Under the pieces are notes generated by a model. It was not told the DNA's origin and did no database searches. It saw only the letters and a list, made by a program, of their open reading frames with translations. From Paraburkholderia humisilvae (GTDB lineage Bacteria > Pseudomonadota > Gammaproteobacteria > Burkholderiales > Burkholderiaceae), in the NCBI RefSeq assembly GCF_902859855.1, contig NZ_CADIKH010000001.1, positions 332,366 to 396,365 on the forward strand: 64,000 nt of DNA. The letters run 5' to 3'. Shown here piece after piece: positions 46,876 through 55,635 of the stretch (the first letter of the stretch is position 1; every line of letters starts with the position of its first letter). A program made the translations under genes and the position numbers.

Positions 46876-46983
46876 GATGTGTCTCCGTGTGTTGCGTGAT
46901 AGTGCTGTGTTGCGTCGCTTCGTTTCAAAGTGAACGGACCTGCAGGTCGGCCCATGCGGCTCGGCCTGTCTATCAGGATCAGC

Positions 46984-47769
46984 CTATGAAGCGGCCTTCA
47001 CCTGCTGCATCCATTGCGCGACCAGTTCGGGCAATTGCCGCATATCGTCGAATACGTGCCGCGCACCGGCCTCGCGCAATGCACCGATCTGCGCGCCGCT
47101 CACGTGACCGGCGCCGGCAAAGCCGATCACGGTCATCCCCGCCGCCGTGGCGGCCGTCACGCCGGTCACGCTGTCTTCGATGACGAGACACGCATCCGGC
47201 GTCACGTTCAGCCCGCGCGCCGCCGCCAGGTAAACATCCGGAGCCGGCTTCGGCCGTGGCACCGCATCCGCGCAGAACAGCCGGTCGCCGAAGAACTTCG
47301 CGAGTCCGGTGCGCGCAAGCGCCGCTTCGACATACGGACGGAAACTGTTGCTCGCGCACGCTTTGGTCAACGTGATGGTCGCCAGCGCATCGCCGATGCC
47401 GTTGACCATCGGCGCCTGCACCGCCGCGGCTTCGACCTTCGCACGAATCGCGCCGATATCGCCGTCGGCAAACTGCTTGCCGAGCTGCGCGGCGGTGCCT
47501 TCGAGCACGCGCTCGATGCGCAGACCGAGCAGCGGCATCACGACCGGTGCGACATCCGCGTCGGGCCAGCGCGCTTCGAGTTCGCGCACGAGCATCGCGG
47601 CCGCGACGGATTCGCTGTCGATCAGCACACCGTCACAATCGCAGATCAGCGCAAGCTGCGCATCGCCGCGGATTGGCGTCCGGGATTGCGTCGTGGTCTG
47701 CGTTGGCATGTGCGTCGTCCGCATTGGGGTCCGCATTGGGGTCCGCATTGGGGTCCGCATTGGGGTCAC
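46984..47769 (-). CDS. HAD-superfamily hydrolase in the polyol operon
   Basis: This HAD-IA phosphatase has motif I CDCDGVLIDSES near residue 43, the motif II threonine or serine in KACASNS near 135, lysine in RPKPAPDVYL near 169 and motif IV VIEDSVTGV near 187. Its partners suggest it removes phosphate from a sugar or polyol phosphate; the substrate is unknown. The N-terminus TPMR repeated four times is coded by a 12-bp repeat. GTG 47769 overlaps the permease TGA, favouring that start; an ATG at 47709 after the repeats would also give a complete domain. Confidence 0.86.
   Translation of the reverse strand: MTPMRTPMRTPMRTPMRTTHMPTQTTTQSRTPIRGDAQLALICDCDGVLIDSESVAAAMLVRELEARWPDADVAPVVMPLLGLRIERVLEGTAAQLGKQFADGDIGAIRAKVEAAAVQAPMVNGIGDALATITLTKACASNSFRPYVEAALARTGLAKFFGDRLFCADAVPRPKPAPDVYLAAARGLNVTPDACLVIEDSVTGVTAATAAGMTVIGFAGAGHVSGAQIGALREAGARHVFDDMRQLPELVAQWMQQVKAAS
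47717..47764. repeat. Four 12-bp tandem repeats at the HAD gene start
   Basis: The unit GTCCGCATTGGG (+ strand) occurs four times without change at 47717-47764. On the coding strand it reads as repeated TPMR codons at the very N-terminus of the HAD protein, each with an in-frame ATG. Copy-number slippage would keep the frame. Confidence 0.93.
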
Positions 47770-48632
47770 TTAACCGCCCCGAACGTAAGACCGCGCACCA
47801 ACTGCTTCTGCGACAGCCAGCCGACGATCAGGATCGGCGCGACCGCAAGCAGCGATGCGGCGGACAGTTTCGCCCAGAACAGACCCTCGGGACTCGAATA
47901 CGAGGCGATGAACACCGTCAGCGGCGCCGCGTTCGAGCTCGACAGGTTAATGCTCCAGAACGCCTCGTTCCACGACAGAATGACGAGCAGCAGCGCGGTC
48001 GACGCGAGCCCCGGCAACGACATCGGCATCAGCAGGTAGACGATCTCCTGCCAGGTCGCCGCGCCATCGATACGGCCGGCCTCGAGAATGTCGCGCGGAA
48101 TCTCGTTGAAGTAGGTGAACGCCATCCACACGGCAATCGGCAGGTTGATCAGCGTATAGACGATGACGAGTCCGGACACCGTGTCGAGCAGGCCGCTGTT
48201 CTTCCACAGCAGATAGATCGGCACCAGCACGCCGACCGACGGCATCATCTTCGTCGACAGCATCCACAGCAGCGTTTGCTGCGTGCGTTTGGTCGGGAAG
48301 AACGCCATCGCGTACGCAGCGGGCACCGCGAGTATCAGACACAGAATCGTCACGCCGACCGAAATCAGCACCGAGTTCCACGCAAACGCGAAGTAGTTGC
48401 TGCGCGCGAACACTTCGCGGAAGCTGTCGAGCGTCGGCACGAAGAACAGCGACGACGAGTACGCCTGCTGCTCGGTCTTGAATGCGGTGATCGTCATCCA
48501 GAAGATCGGGAAGAACAGCGCAATCGAAATCAGCCACGCGAGAATGCCCGGAATGCTGCGCTTCACGGCGGCAAACGGCGACGCGGCGGGCACGGTGGTG
48601 GCGGTAACGGGTGATGCAGCGACCTGGCTCAT
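47766..48632 (-). CDS. smoG: Polyol ABC transporter permease (SmoG/MalG type)
   Basis: This 288-residue inner-membrane protein has six predicted helices. The cytoplasmic EAA loop that docks on the ATPase reads EAGRIDGAATWQEIVYLLMP near residue 193. The MalG-type start with a hydrophilic Ala/Pro-rich N-terminus precedes the first helix. It overlaps the upstream permease by 4 bp and the HAD gene by 4 bp, so all are translated together. Confidence 0.92.
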   Translation of the reverse strand: MSQVAASPVTATTVPAASPFAAVKRSIPGILAWLISIALFFPIFWMTITAFKTEQQAYSSSLFFVPTLDSFREVFARSNYFAFAWNSVLISVGVTILCLILAVPAAYAMAFFPTKRTQQTLLWMLSTKMMPSVGVLVPIYLLWKNSGLLDTVSGLVIVYTLINLPIAVWMAFTYFNEIPRDILEAGRIDGAATWQEIVYLLMPMSLPGLASTALLLVILSWNEAFWSINLSSSNAAPLTVFIASYSSPEGLFWAKLSAASLLAVAPILIVGWLSQKQLVRGLTFGAVK

Positions 48633-49564
48633 TTTTCATACTCCCCTTTCAGATTCTTCGCGAGCATCTTCACGAGGAAGAACGACACGATGTTCGCGAC
48701 CACGACCGCCAGAATGCCGCCCGCCGACGCGAGACCGACGTCGAACTGCTGCAGGCCAAGTGCGTAGATCAGGTACGACAGGTTGGTCGTGGCGTTGCCG
48801 GGACCGCCGCCGGTCGTCGTATAGATCTCGGCGAAAATCGACAGCAGGAAAATCGTCTCCATCATCACGACCACCGCAATCGCGCGTTTCAGGTGCGGCA
48901 GCGTGATAAAGAAAAACATCGCGAACGCTCCGGCGCCGTCGATGCGCGCGGCTTCCTTCTGTTCCTGATCGAGCGACTGGATCGCCGTGAACAGGATCAG
49001 AAACGCGAACGGCAGCCACTGCCACGCAACGATGATGATCACCGCCGTGAGCGGGTAAGTCGCGAACCAGTCGATCGGCGTCAGGCCGAGCGCGCGCATC
49101 CCGCCTGCGATGAGGCCGTACACCGGGTGCATGATCATGTTCTTCCAGATCAGCGCGCTCACCGTCGGCATCACGAAGAACGGCGCGATCGCCAGCAGGC
49201 GCGCGATGCCCTGCCCGTAGAACTTGCGGTCGAACAGCACGGCCATCAGCACGCCGCCCACCACCGTGATCACCAGCACCGAAATGATCAGTTGCAGCGT
49301 GTGCATGATCGACGGCCAGAACGATGGGTCGGTCGCGAGATAGCGGTAGTTGTCGAATCCGGCAAAGCCTTTCTCATCCGGGTTCAGCAGGTTGTAGCGC
49401 GTGAACGAAAACCAGATGGTCATCGCGAGCGGGATCGCCATCCACAGCAACAGGACCGCGACGGACGGCGTCACCAGCCAGCGGGCCGACGCGGCTTTGC
49501 GCGACTCGCGTTCCTGTTCGGTTTGAGGGTGGGCGTGCGACAGAGGAAGGCGCAGATGAGGCAT
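48629..49564 (-). CDS. smoF: Polyol ABC transporter permease (SmoF/MalF type)
   Basis: This 311-residue partner permease also has six helices and an EAA loop, EAARIDGAGAFAMFFFITLP, near residue 212. WFSFTRYNLLNP near 51 after the first helix is typical of CUT1 MalF-like permeases. It is separated from the binding-protein gene by 155 bp that contain a strong hairpin, and it overlaps smoG by 4 bp. Confidence 0.92.
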   Translation of the reverse strand: MPHLRLPLSHAHPQTEQERESRKAASARWLVTPSVAVLLLWMAIPLAMTIWFSFTRYNLLNPDEKGFAGFDNYRYLATDPSFWPSIMHTLQLIISVLVITVVGGVLMAVLFDRKFYGQGIARLLAIAPFFVMPTVSALIWKNMIMHPVYGLIAGGMRALGLTPIDWFATYPLTAVIIIVAWQWLPFAFLILFTAIQSLDQEQKEAARIDGAGAFAMFFFITLPHLKRAIAVVVMMETIFLLSIFAEIYTTTGGGPGNATTNLSYLIYALGLQQFDVGLASAGGILAVVVANIVSFFLVKMLAKNLKGEYEK

Positions 49565-49644
49565 GATGGGCCACCTGTTCGGAAGTGCGCGAGCCGCCGG
49601 GTTTGCTTCAACCTGTGCAAGCGGTCCGCAGTGCTGCCGGGGGT

Positions 49645-49670
49645 CCGGCCGGGCAATGCCGCCCGGCCGG
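49645..49670. other. GC-rich hairpin between binding-protein and permease genes
   Basis: Perfect 10-bp arms CCGGCCGGGC (49645-49654) and GCCCGGCCGG (49661-49670) enclose 6 bases. No U-run follows. Such a structure after a binding-protein gene often stabilises that part of the mRNA so the binding protein is made in excess. The word GGTTTGCTTCAA occurs on both sides, near 49600 and 49671. Confidence 0.7.
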
Positions 49671-49719
49671 GGTTTGCTTCAAACGAACGTCGCTGCTATA
49701 TCACTTCGGGTCAGTGGGG

Positions 49720-51042
49720 CTACTTCTGCAAGCCGGCCTGGCGCACCGCGCGATCCGCGGCCGCATTGCCGGCTGTCAACGCCTGGTCGACAGTCATCTG
49801 GCCAGCCACGGCGCCGGAGATGCTCTGACCGACCACCGTGCCGAATGACTGGAACTCAGGAATACCGACGAACTGCACACCGGTGTACGGTACGGGTTTC
49901 AGCGTCGGGTGCGTCGGGTCGGCCGTTTCGATCGCTTTCAGCACGAACGCGGCGAACGGTGCGGCCTGCTGGTACTCGGGACGCTGATAGGTCGACTGGC
50001 GCGTGCCCGGCGGCACCGAGGCCCAGCCTTGATCCTTCGCGACCATCTCGATGTACTCCTTCGACGTTGCCCACTCGATGAACTTCTTCGCCGAGTCCTG
50101 CTGCTTGGACGTCTTAGGAATCGCAAGCGCCCATGCCCACAGCCAGTGCGAACCGTTCGGCGTGACCTGAGTGGGCGCCGCTGCGAAGCCGACCTTGTCG
50201 GCAATCTGCGATTGCTGCTTGTTGTAAAGCATGCCCGCCGCCACGGTCGCGTCGATCCACATCCCGCATTTGCCCGACGACATCAACGTCAGGTTTTCGT
50301 TGAAGCCGTTCGAGCTGGCTCCCGGCGGCCCGTCTTTTTTCAGCAGATCGACATAGAACGACACCGCTTTTTTCCATTCCGGCGTGGTCAACTGCGCGTG
50401 CCATTGTTCGTCGAACCAGCGGCCGCCGAACGTATTCACGAGCGTGGTCACGTACGCCATGTTCTCGCCCCAGCCCGCCTTGCCGCGCAAACAGATACCG
50501 TACGTGCCCGCCGACTTGTCGGTGAGCTTGTCCGCGAACTGCGCGATCTGGTCGTAGGTCGGGTTATCCGGCATCTTCAGGCCCTTCGCCGCGAACAGGT
50601 CCTTGCGGTAGAAGGTCATCGAGCTTTCGACGTAGAACGGCAGCGCAAAGAGCGTGCCGTTGTACGACAGCCCGTCGCGCGCGGTCTTCACGACATCGTT
50701 CAGATCGTAGCTTGCCGGCAGGTTCGTGAGCGGCGACAGCCAGCCGCGCTTGCCCCATTGCGGCGTTTCATACGCGCCGATTGTCATCACATCGAACTGG
50801 CCGCTACCCGTCGTGATGTCAGTGGTCGCGCGCTGGCGCAACACGTTTTCTTCGAGGATCACCCAGTTCAGCTTGATGTCCGGATTCGCCTTTTCGAACG
50901 CGGGCGAAAGCTTCTTCAGCTCGATCATGTCCGGATTGTTGAGGGTCGCGATCGTCACGGTCGCCGCCGACGCATTGAACGCCGCGCATGCGGCCGCCGT
51001 GGCGCCGAGTGCCTTCAGCGTGGGTTTCAGAGCGGGTTTCAT
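49720..51042 (-). CDS. smoE: Polyol ABC transporter substrate-binding protein (SmoE type)
   Basis: This 440-residue periplasmic binding protein has a signal peptide (residues 1 to about 26, ending NASA before ATVTIATLNNP). The family-1 extracellular binding fold is indicated by FDVMTIGAYETPQWGKRGWL near 84 and LPFYVESSMTFYRKDLF near 133. Its resemblance is to sorbitol/mannitol-binding SmoE; the exact polyol is inferred from the operon. It lies 106 bp after the SDR gene and 155 bp before the permeases. Confidence 0.92.
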   Translation of the reverse strand: MKPALKPTLKALGATAAACAAFNASAATVTIATLNNPDMIELKKLSPAFEKANPDIKLNWVILEENVLRQRATTDITTGSGQFDVMTIGAYETPQWGKRGWLSPLTNLPASYDLNDVVKTARDGLSYNGTLFALPFYVESSMTFYRKDLFAAKGLKMPDNPTYDQIAQFADKLTDKSAGTYGICLRGKAGWGENMAYVTTLVNTFGGRWFDEQWHAQLTTPEWKKAVSFYVDLLKKDGPPGASSNGFNENLTLMSSGKCGMWIDATVAAGMLYNKQQSQIADKVGFAAAPTQVTPNGSHWLWAWALAIPKTSKQQDSAKKFIEWATSKEYIEMVAKDQGWASVPPGTRQSTYQRPEYQQAAPFAAFVLKAIETADPTHPTLKPVPYTGVQFVGIPEFQSFGTVVGQSISGAVAGQMTVDQALTAGNAAADRAVRQAGLQK

Positions 51043-51148
51043 CGTTTGTCTCCTTTATCGTACGTTCGTGTTGGCTTGCGATGGGCGGCTCACGGATCCT
51101 CACATTTCCGGCCGGCAGCCGAGTCGCGGGCAGCGGGGGTCAAGCAGG

Positions 51149-51931
51149 TCAGCTCATCCAGTTGCCGCCGTCGACATTCAGGGTTTGCGCGGTGATGTAG
51201 TCCGCATCCGCCGATGCAAGGAACAGCGCCGCACCGGTCAGATCCGCCGGCAGCCCCATCCTGCCGAGCGGCACCGCTTCGCCGACGAGGCGCTTCTTCT
51301 CGCCGAGCGGCCGGTTCTCATAACGTGCGAAAAGCGCATCGACCTGATCCCACATCGGCGTATCGACGACGCCCGGTGCGATGCCGTTGACGTTGATCCT
51401 GTGCGGCGCCAAGGCGAGCGCCGCCGATTGCGTATAACTGAGCACCGCCGCTTTGGTCGCGCAGTAATGCGACACGAGTGCTTCGCCGCGGCGTCCCGCC
51501 TGCGACGACATGTTGATAATCTTCCCGCCTGCGCCCTGCTCGACCATGCGTTGCGCGACGGCCTGCATCAGGAAGAACAGGCCCTTCACGTTGACCGCGA
51601 AGAGCTTGTCATAGATATCCCAGGATTCGTCGAGCAGCGGACGCATATCGAAGAGCGCCGCGTTGTTGAAGAGAATATCGATCCGACCGAACTGCTGCAC
51701 CGTCTGAGCGACGATGCGTTCGATGTCTTCGCGCCGCGTGACGTCCGCGGTGAGGGTCAACACGCGTTCGCGGTACGCGTCGCGCAATGGCTGACCGAAA
51801 TCGCTGGCCGGCTTCAGGTCGACCAGCGCGCAGCGTGCGCCTTCGTCCAGATACCGGCGTGCGACCGCTTCGCCAATGCCGCTTGCCGCGCCGGTGAGGA
51901 TCGCCACCTTGTCTTGCAATCGCGCTGCCAC
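51149..51931 (-). CDS. smoS: SDR polyol (sorbitol/L-iditol type) dehydrogenase
   Basis: This 260-residue short-chain dehydrogenase has the cofactor loop TGAASGIGEAVARRY near residue 13, the NNAA segment near 89, catalytic Ser in NMSSQAGRRG near 142 and YCATK near 156. Its place at the head of a polyol importer operon suggests SmoS-like oxidation of sorbitol or galactitol. The GTG at 51931 has GGGAGA seven bases upstream and gives the normal length; the frame stays open 80 codons further without a good start. Confidence 0.88.
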   Translation of the reverse strand: MAARLQDKVAILTGAASGIGEAVARRYLDEGARCALVDLKPASDFGQPLRDAYRERVLTLTADVTRREDIERIVAQTVQQFGRIDILFNNAALFDMRPLLDESWDIYDKLFAVNVKGLFFLMQAVAQRMVEQGAGGKIINMSSQAGRRGEALVSHYCATKAAVLSYTQSAALALAPHRINVNGIAPGVVDTPMWDQVDALFARYENRPLGEKKRLVGEAVPLGRMGLPADLTGAALFLASADADYITAQTLNVDGGNWMS

Positions 51932-52316
51932 TGCGTGTCTCCCAATCGTTCGACGCTTGGTGTCTGAGTTTTTGCGCCAGTGAGCGAACGCTCTCTGCGC
52001 GATCAATTGCTCTATTTGTGATCGAATGATCGGATACGCGTCCGACCATGTCAAGGCGTGCCGCAAGATTTCGATGGTGCAGCGCCGCAGGTTGCGCGCC
52101 GTGTTGCTCAGCGCCTGGTTCGCCGTTTGGCGCAGTTTGCTTTCAGCACTTGCGTCGCCTCGCTCTATCAATTTAGACGGCGCGTCGACGCAATCAATGG
52201 CAAGATGTTTAGATACGTTATATCATTCCGCCTTCGTTGTTTCACCGGTCCTTCAGCTCAACGCGGGTGGGCACCGGCGCCTTGCCGGGCAGGCGTGCCG
52301 TCTCAGGAGCAGTAAC
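51932..52316. promoter_or_regulatory. Divergent promoter region of the polyol operon and zur
   Basis: This 385-bp gap has no supportable gene. A short inverted repeat, TGATC and GATCA on the minus strand, lies near 52018-52031, about 90 bp before the SDR start. Near 52210-52226 is an AT-rich GTTATATCATT patch that resembles half of a Zur box. AGGAG at 52305-52309 is the zur ribosome site. I cannot place either promoter with confidence. Confidence 0.4.
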
Positions 52317-52778
52317 ATGTCCGTCCCATCCGACGATCCCATCGCACAACGCGTTGCGCACGCACAAGCCGTCGCTGCCGCGCGCGGTCTCGCGCTCACT
52401 ACGTTGCGCCGCCAGGTCTATACGCTGGTCGCCGCAAGCGAGCGGCCGATCGGCGCGTACGACCTGCTCGCCGCGCTCGAACCGGAGCGCGGACGCGTGC
52501 CGCCGACCACGGTCTATCGTGCGCTCGACTTTCTGGTCGAGCATGGCTTCGTGCATCGAATCGAGTCGAAGAACGCCTTCATTGCGTGTTGCGATGTGGA
52601 CCACCCGCATCAGGGCCAGTTTCTGATCTGCGAAGCATGCGGCGAAACGATCGAAATTCCTGGCGGCGAACTGGCGCGGCAGCTCGCCGGCAGCGCGCCC
52701 GCGCATGGCTTCGAAGTACACCGTCAGGTGGTCGAACTGAGCGGCCTGTGCGCCGCCTGCCAGCATGGCCAACGGTAA
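52317..52778 (+). CDS. zur: Zinc uptake regulator Zur (Fur family)
   Basis: This 153-residue Fur-family repressor has the winged-helix region with GAYDLLAALEPERG near 50 and PPTTVYRALDFLVEHGFVHR near 65. The zinc sites are CCDVDHPHQGQFLICEACGE near 92 and a C-terminal CAACQH, giving the structural CxxC pairs. The znuACB genes begin 55 bp downstream, which marks it as Zur rather than Fur. AGGAG seven bases before ATG 52317 fixes the start; longer starts at 52026 lack support. Confidence 0.92.
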   Translation: MSVPSDDPIAQRVAHAQAVAAARGLALTTLRRQVYTLVAASERPIGAYDLLAALEPERGRVPPTTVYRALDFLVEHGFVHRIESKNAFIACCDVDHPHQGQFLICEACGETIEIPGGELARQLAGSAPAHGFEVHRQVVELSGLCAACQHGQR

Positions 52779-52833
52779 GCCATTCTTTTGTCCGTTCACC
52801 CTTCAACCCTTCAACCTGATCACGCTCGTTACG

Positions 52834-53808
52834 ATGAAAATCAAGAACCCGAAGTGGAATGCGGCGCGCCTCGCGCTAAGACTGGCACAGTATCTGGCCA
52901 CCGCGGGCGTAACGCTTGCCGTCGCGCTGTCTGTGACTCAGGCAGCGCGTGCGCAAACCGCCCCGGCAGCCGCGAACAGCAAAATTTCCGTGGTCGCCGC
53001 CGAGAACTTCTATGGCGACGTCGCTCAGCAGTTGGGCGGCGACCATGTCGACGTCACAAGCATCCTGAGCAATCCGGACCAGGACCCTCACCTGTTCGAA
53101 GCCAGCCCGAAGACCGCTCGCGCGCTGCAGCACGCGAGCCTTGTTGTCTATAACGGCGCCGACTACGATCCGTGGATGGCCAAACTCCTCGACGCGTCGA
53201 AGAGCGCGAAGCGCACGGTGATCGTCGCGGCGGACCTTGTCGGCAAGAAAAACGGCGATAATCCGCACCTCTGGTACGACCCGGCGACGATGCCCGCTGT
53301 CGCGCGCGCGATCAGCGCCGCGCTGACGGCCGCTGACCCGGTGCACAAGAACGCGTACGATGCGAATCTCGCAAGGTTTCTTGAGTCGCTGAAGCCGCTC
53401 GACGCGAAGGTTGCCGCACTGCATGCCCGCTATGCGGGTGTGCCGGTCACAGCCACTGAGCCGGTGTTCGGCTATATGTCGGATGCAATCGGCCTCGATA
53501 TGCGCAACTTGCGTTTTCAGCTGGCGACGATGAATGACACCGAGGCGAGCGCATCGGACATTGCCGCGTTTGAACGCGACTTGCGCGAGAAGCGCGTACG
53601 CGTGCTGATCTATAACAGCCAGGCCACCGAAGCGCTGACTAAACGAATGTTGAAGCTTGCGCAGCAATCGCACGTGCCGACGATGAGCGTCACCGAAACG
53701 GAACTCGCGGGCAAGACGTACCAGCAATGGATGCTTGCGCAACTGGATGCGCTCGGCGTGGCGCTCGCGGCAGGCGACACGGCCGGCAGCAAAGGAAAAA
53801 CTCAATGA
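52834..53808 (+). CDS. znuA: Zinc ABC transporter substrate-binding protein (ZnuA)
   Basis: This is a 324-residue periplasmic metal-binding protein with a signal peptide (about residues 1-43, ending ARA before QTAPAAA). Metal-ligand histidines are in DPHLFEASPKT near 88 and NPHLWYDPATM near 143, with the third site near EPVFGYMSDAIG, where His is not obvious. The His-rich loop typical of many ZnuA is missing; a His-rich tail appears on ZnuC instead. It overlaps znuC by 4 bp. Confidence 0.92.
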   Translation: MKIKNPKWNAARLALRLAQYLATAGVTLAVALSVTQAARAQTAPAAANSKISVVAAENFYGDVAQQLGGDHVDVTSILSNPDQDPHLFEASPKTARALQHASLVVYNGADYDPWMAKLLDASKSAKRTVIVAADLVGKKNGDNPHLWYDPATMPAVARAISAALTAADPVHKNAYDANLARFLESLKPLDAKVAALHARYAGVPVTATEPVFGYMSDAIGLDMRNLRFQLATMNDTEASASDIAAFERDLREKRVRVLIYNSQATEALTKRMLKLAQQSHVPTMSVTETELAGKTYQQWMLAQLDALGVALAAGDTAGSKGKTQ

Positions 53809-54755
53809 CCGAAAGTGACCGTCCGCCGTCCGCCCCCCCCGCTTCGTCCGGCACGAAAGAGGCGGCGCCCGTGCTGGAGCTCGACCGCGTCACGCTCGAG
53901 CTCGGCGGACGCACGATCCTGCGCGATACGAGCCTTGTGATCCGGCAAGGCGAATTTGTCGGCGTGCTCGGCCCGAACGGCGCCGGCAAGACCACGCTGA
54001 TGCGCTCGGTGCTCGGCCTCGTGCCGGCCGCACACGGCGTCGTGCGGGTGCTCGGCGAGCCGGTCGTCTGCGGCAATCCGTCGATCGGCTATATGCCGCA
54101 GACGCGCAGTGCGCTGGCGGGCCGGCGCGTGCGCGGGCGCGATTTCGTCGCGATGGCGGCGGACGGACACCGCTGGGGCTTGCCGCACGCCGACGCGAAA
54201 ACGCGCGCCGATGTCGAACGCGTGCTCGATCTGGTCGGCGGCCGCGCGTTGGCCCAACGGCCGCTGTCGGAGCTGTCGGGCGGCGAGCGGCAACGCCTGC
54301 TGCTTGCGCAGTGTCTGCTTGGCAATCCGCGCCTGCTGCTACTCGACGAACCGCTGATCAGCCTTGATCCGCATCATCAGAAGAGCGTCGTCGAACTCGT
54401 GCGGCGCGTGCAGCAGGAGCTCGGCATCGCGGTGCTGTTCTCCGCGCACGAGCTCAATCCGCTGCTGCATGCGCTCGACCGCGTGCTGTATCTCGGCAAC
54501 GGCGTCGCGGCGCTCGGCACGGTCGACGAAGTGATCACCAAGCCCGTGTTGTCGCGCCTCTATGGGTCGGCGATCGACGTGATCCGCATGAACGGCCGCA
54601 TCTTCGTGATGTCCGGCGACGTCGAAGTGGAAAAGCACGACCACGAGCACGAAGACGACGGCGAGCACGGCCATGGACGCGACCATGGCGGCTCGCACGC
54701 GCATGCTCACCCCCATCACCACGCGTCACGCGACGGGCACACACACGATGTTTGA
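53805..54755 (+). CDS. znuC: Zinc ABC transporter ATP-binding protein (ZnuC) with His-rich tail
   Basis: This is the ATPase for zinc import, 316 residues. Walker A GPNGAGKTT is near residue 64, the signature LSGGERQR near 158 and Walker B LLLLDEPLISLD near 178. The last 40 residues are packed with His and Asp/Glu (HDHEHEDDGEHGHGRDHGG and on), an uncommon site for such a tail in the ATPase. This part probably binds or senses zinc in the cytoplasm. The ATG lies in an ATGA overlap with znuA; the stop overlaps znuB by 8 bp. Confidence 0.93.
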   Translation: MTESDRPPSAPPASSGTKEAAPVLELDRVTLELGGRTILRDTSLVIRQGEFVGVLGPNGAGKTTLMRSVLGLVPAAHGVVRVLGEPVVCGNPSIGYMPQTRSALAGRRVRGRDFVAMAADGHRWGLPHADAKTRADVERVLDLVGGRALAQRPLSELSGGERQRLLLAQCLLGNPRLLLLDEPLISLDPHHQKSVVELVRRVQQELGIAVLFSAHELNPLLHALDRVLYLGNGVAALGTVDEVITKPVLSRLYGSAIDVIRMNGRIFVMSGDVEVEKHDHEHEDDGEHGHGRDHGGSHAHAHPHHHASRDGHTHDV

Positions 54756-55530
54756 ATATGACTTCATGGTGAACGCATTCGCGGCGTCGGGGATCGTCGC
54801 GGTGCTGTCGGGAATCGTCGGGTACTTTCTGGTGATGCGCGGGCAGACGTTCGCCGGCCACGCGCTCTCGCACGTTGGCTTTACCGGCGCGACCGGCGCC
54901 GTGCTGATCGGCATCTCGCCGATCTGGGGGATGATCGGCTTTACGCTGGCAGCCGGCGTCGGCATGGGGGCGCTCGGCGAGCGCCTCGCAGGCCGCGATG
55001 TCGCGATCGGCATGACGCTGTCGCTGTCGCTCGGCTTCGGGTTGCTGTTTCTGCATTTCTTCACCGCCTACGCGACACAGGTCACTGCGCTGCTGTTCGG
55101 CAATGTGCTCGGCGTCAACCAATCGACGCTTGTGGTGCTCGCGGCGATCGGTGTGTTGAGTCTGATTGCGCTCGCGGCCATCATGCGGCCGCTGCTGTTC
55201 GCATCGTTGCAGCCGGAACTGGCGGAAGCGAAAGGCGTATCGCTGCGCCTGGTGTCGGTCCTGTTTCTCGCGATCGCGGCGCTCGCCGTGGCCGCCTGCA
55301 CGCAGATCGTCGGTGTGCTGCTGGTGTTCACGCTGATGGTCGGCCCGGCCGCCGCCGCGCAGAACATGACGACCCGTCTATCGATCGGTCTCGTGGCCGC
55401 CGCGGCGCTCGCGCTTGTGCAAGCGTGGCTCGGCGTCACACTCGCGTTCTACACCGACTGGCCGACGAGTTTCTGGATCACGCTGCTGGCGGCGCTCGTC
55501 TACGGTGTAAGTCTGCTCGCGCGGCGATAA
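54748..55530 (+). CDS. znuB: Zinc ABC transporter permease (ZnuB)
   Basis: This is a 260-residue inner-membrane permease with about eight helices of the ABC-3 family: MVNAFAASGIVAVLSGIVGY at the start, GQTFAGHALSHVGFTGA near 37 and VLLVFTLMVGPAAAAQN near 196. It is the last gene of zur-znuACB, and all three transport genes overlap. Zinc repression through Zur is expected. Confidence 0.94.
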   Translation: MFEYDFMVNAFAASGIVAVLSGIVGYFLVMRGQTFAGHALSHVGFTGATGAVLIGISPIWGMIGFTLAAGVGMGALGERLAGRDVAIGMTLSLSLGFGLLFLHFFTAYATQVTALLFGNVLGVNQSTLVVLAAIGVLSLIALAAIMRPLLFASLQPELAEAKGVSLRLVSVLFLAIAALAVAACTQIVGVLLVFTLMVGPAAAAQNMTTRLSIGLVAAAALALVQAWLGVTLAFYTDWPTSFWITLLAALVYGVSLLARR

Positions 55531-55635
55531 CGCGCGTGCGGTGTCGTGTGCGCAACGTCGCGTTCACGCGTTGTCACCGCACACCGGCTGACGCTGCCGC
55601 AACGCAGTCGCGCCGTGCGGCAGCGGCCCGCATTG

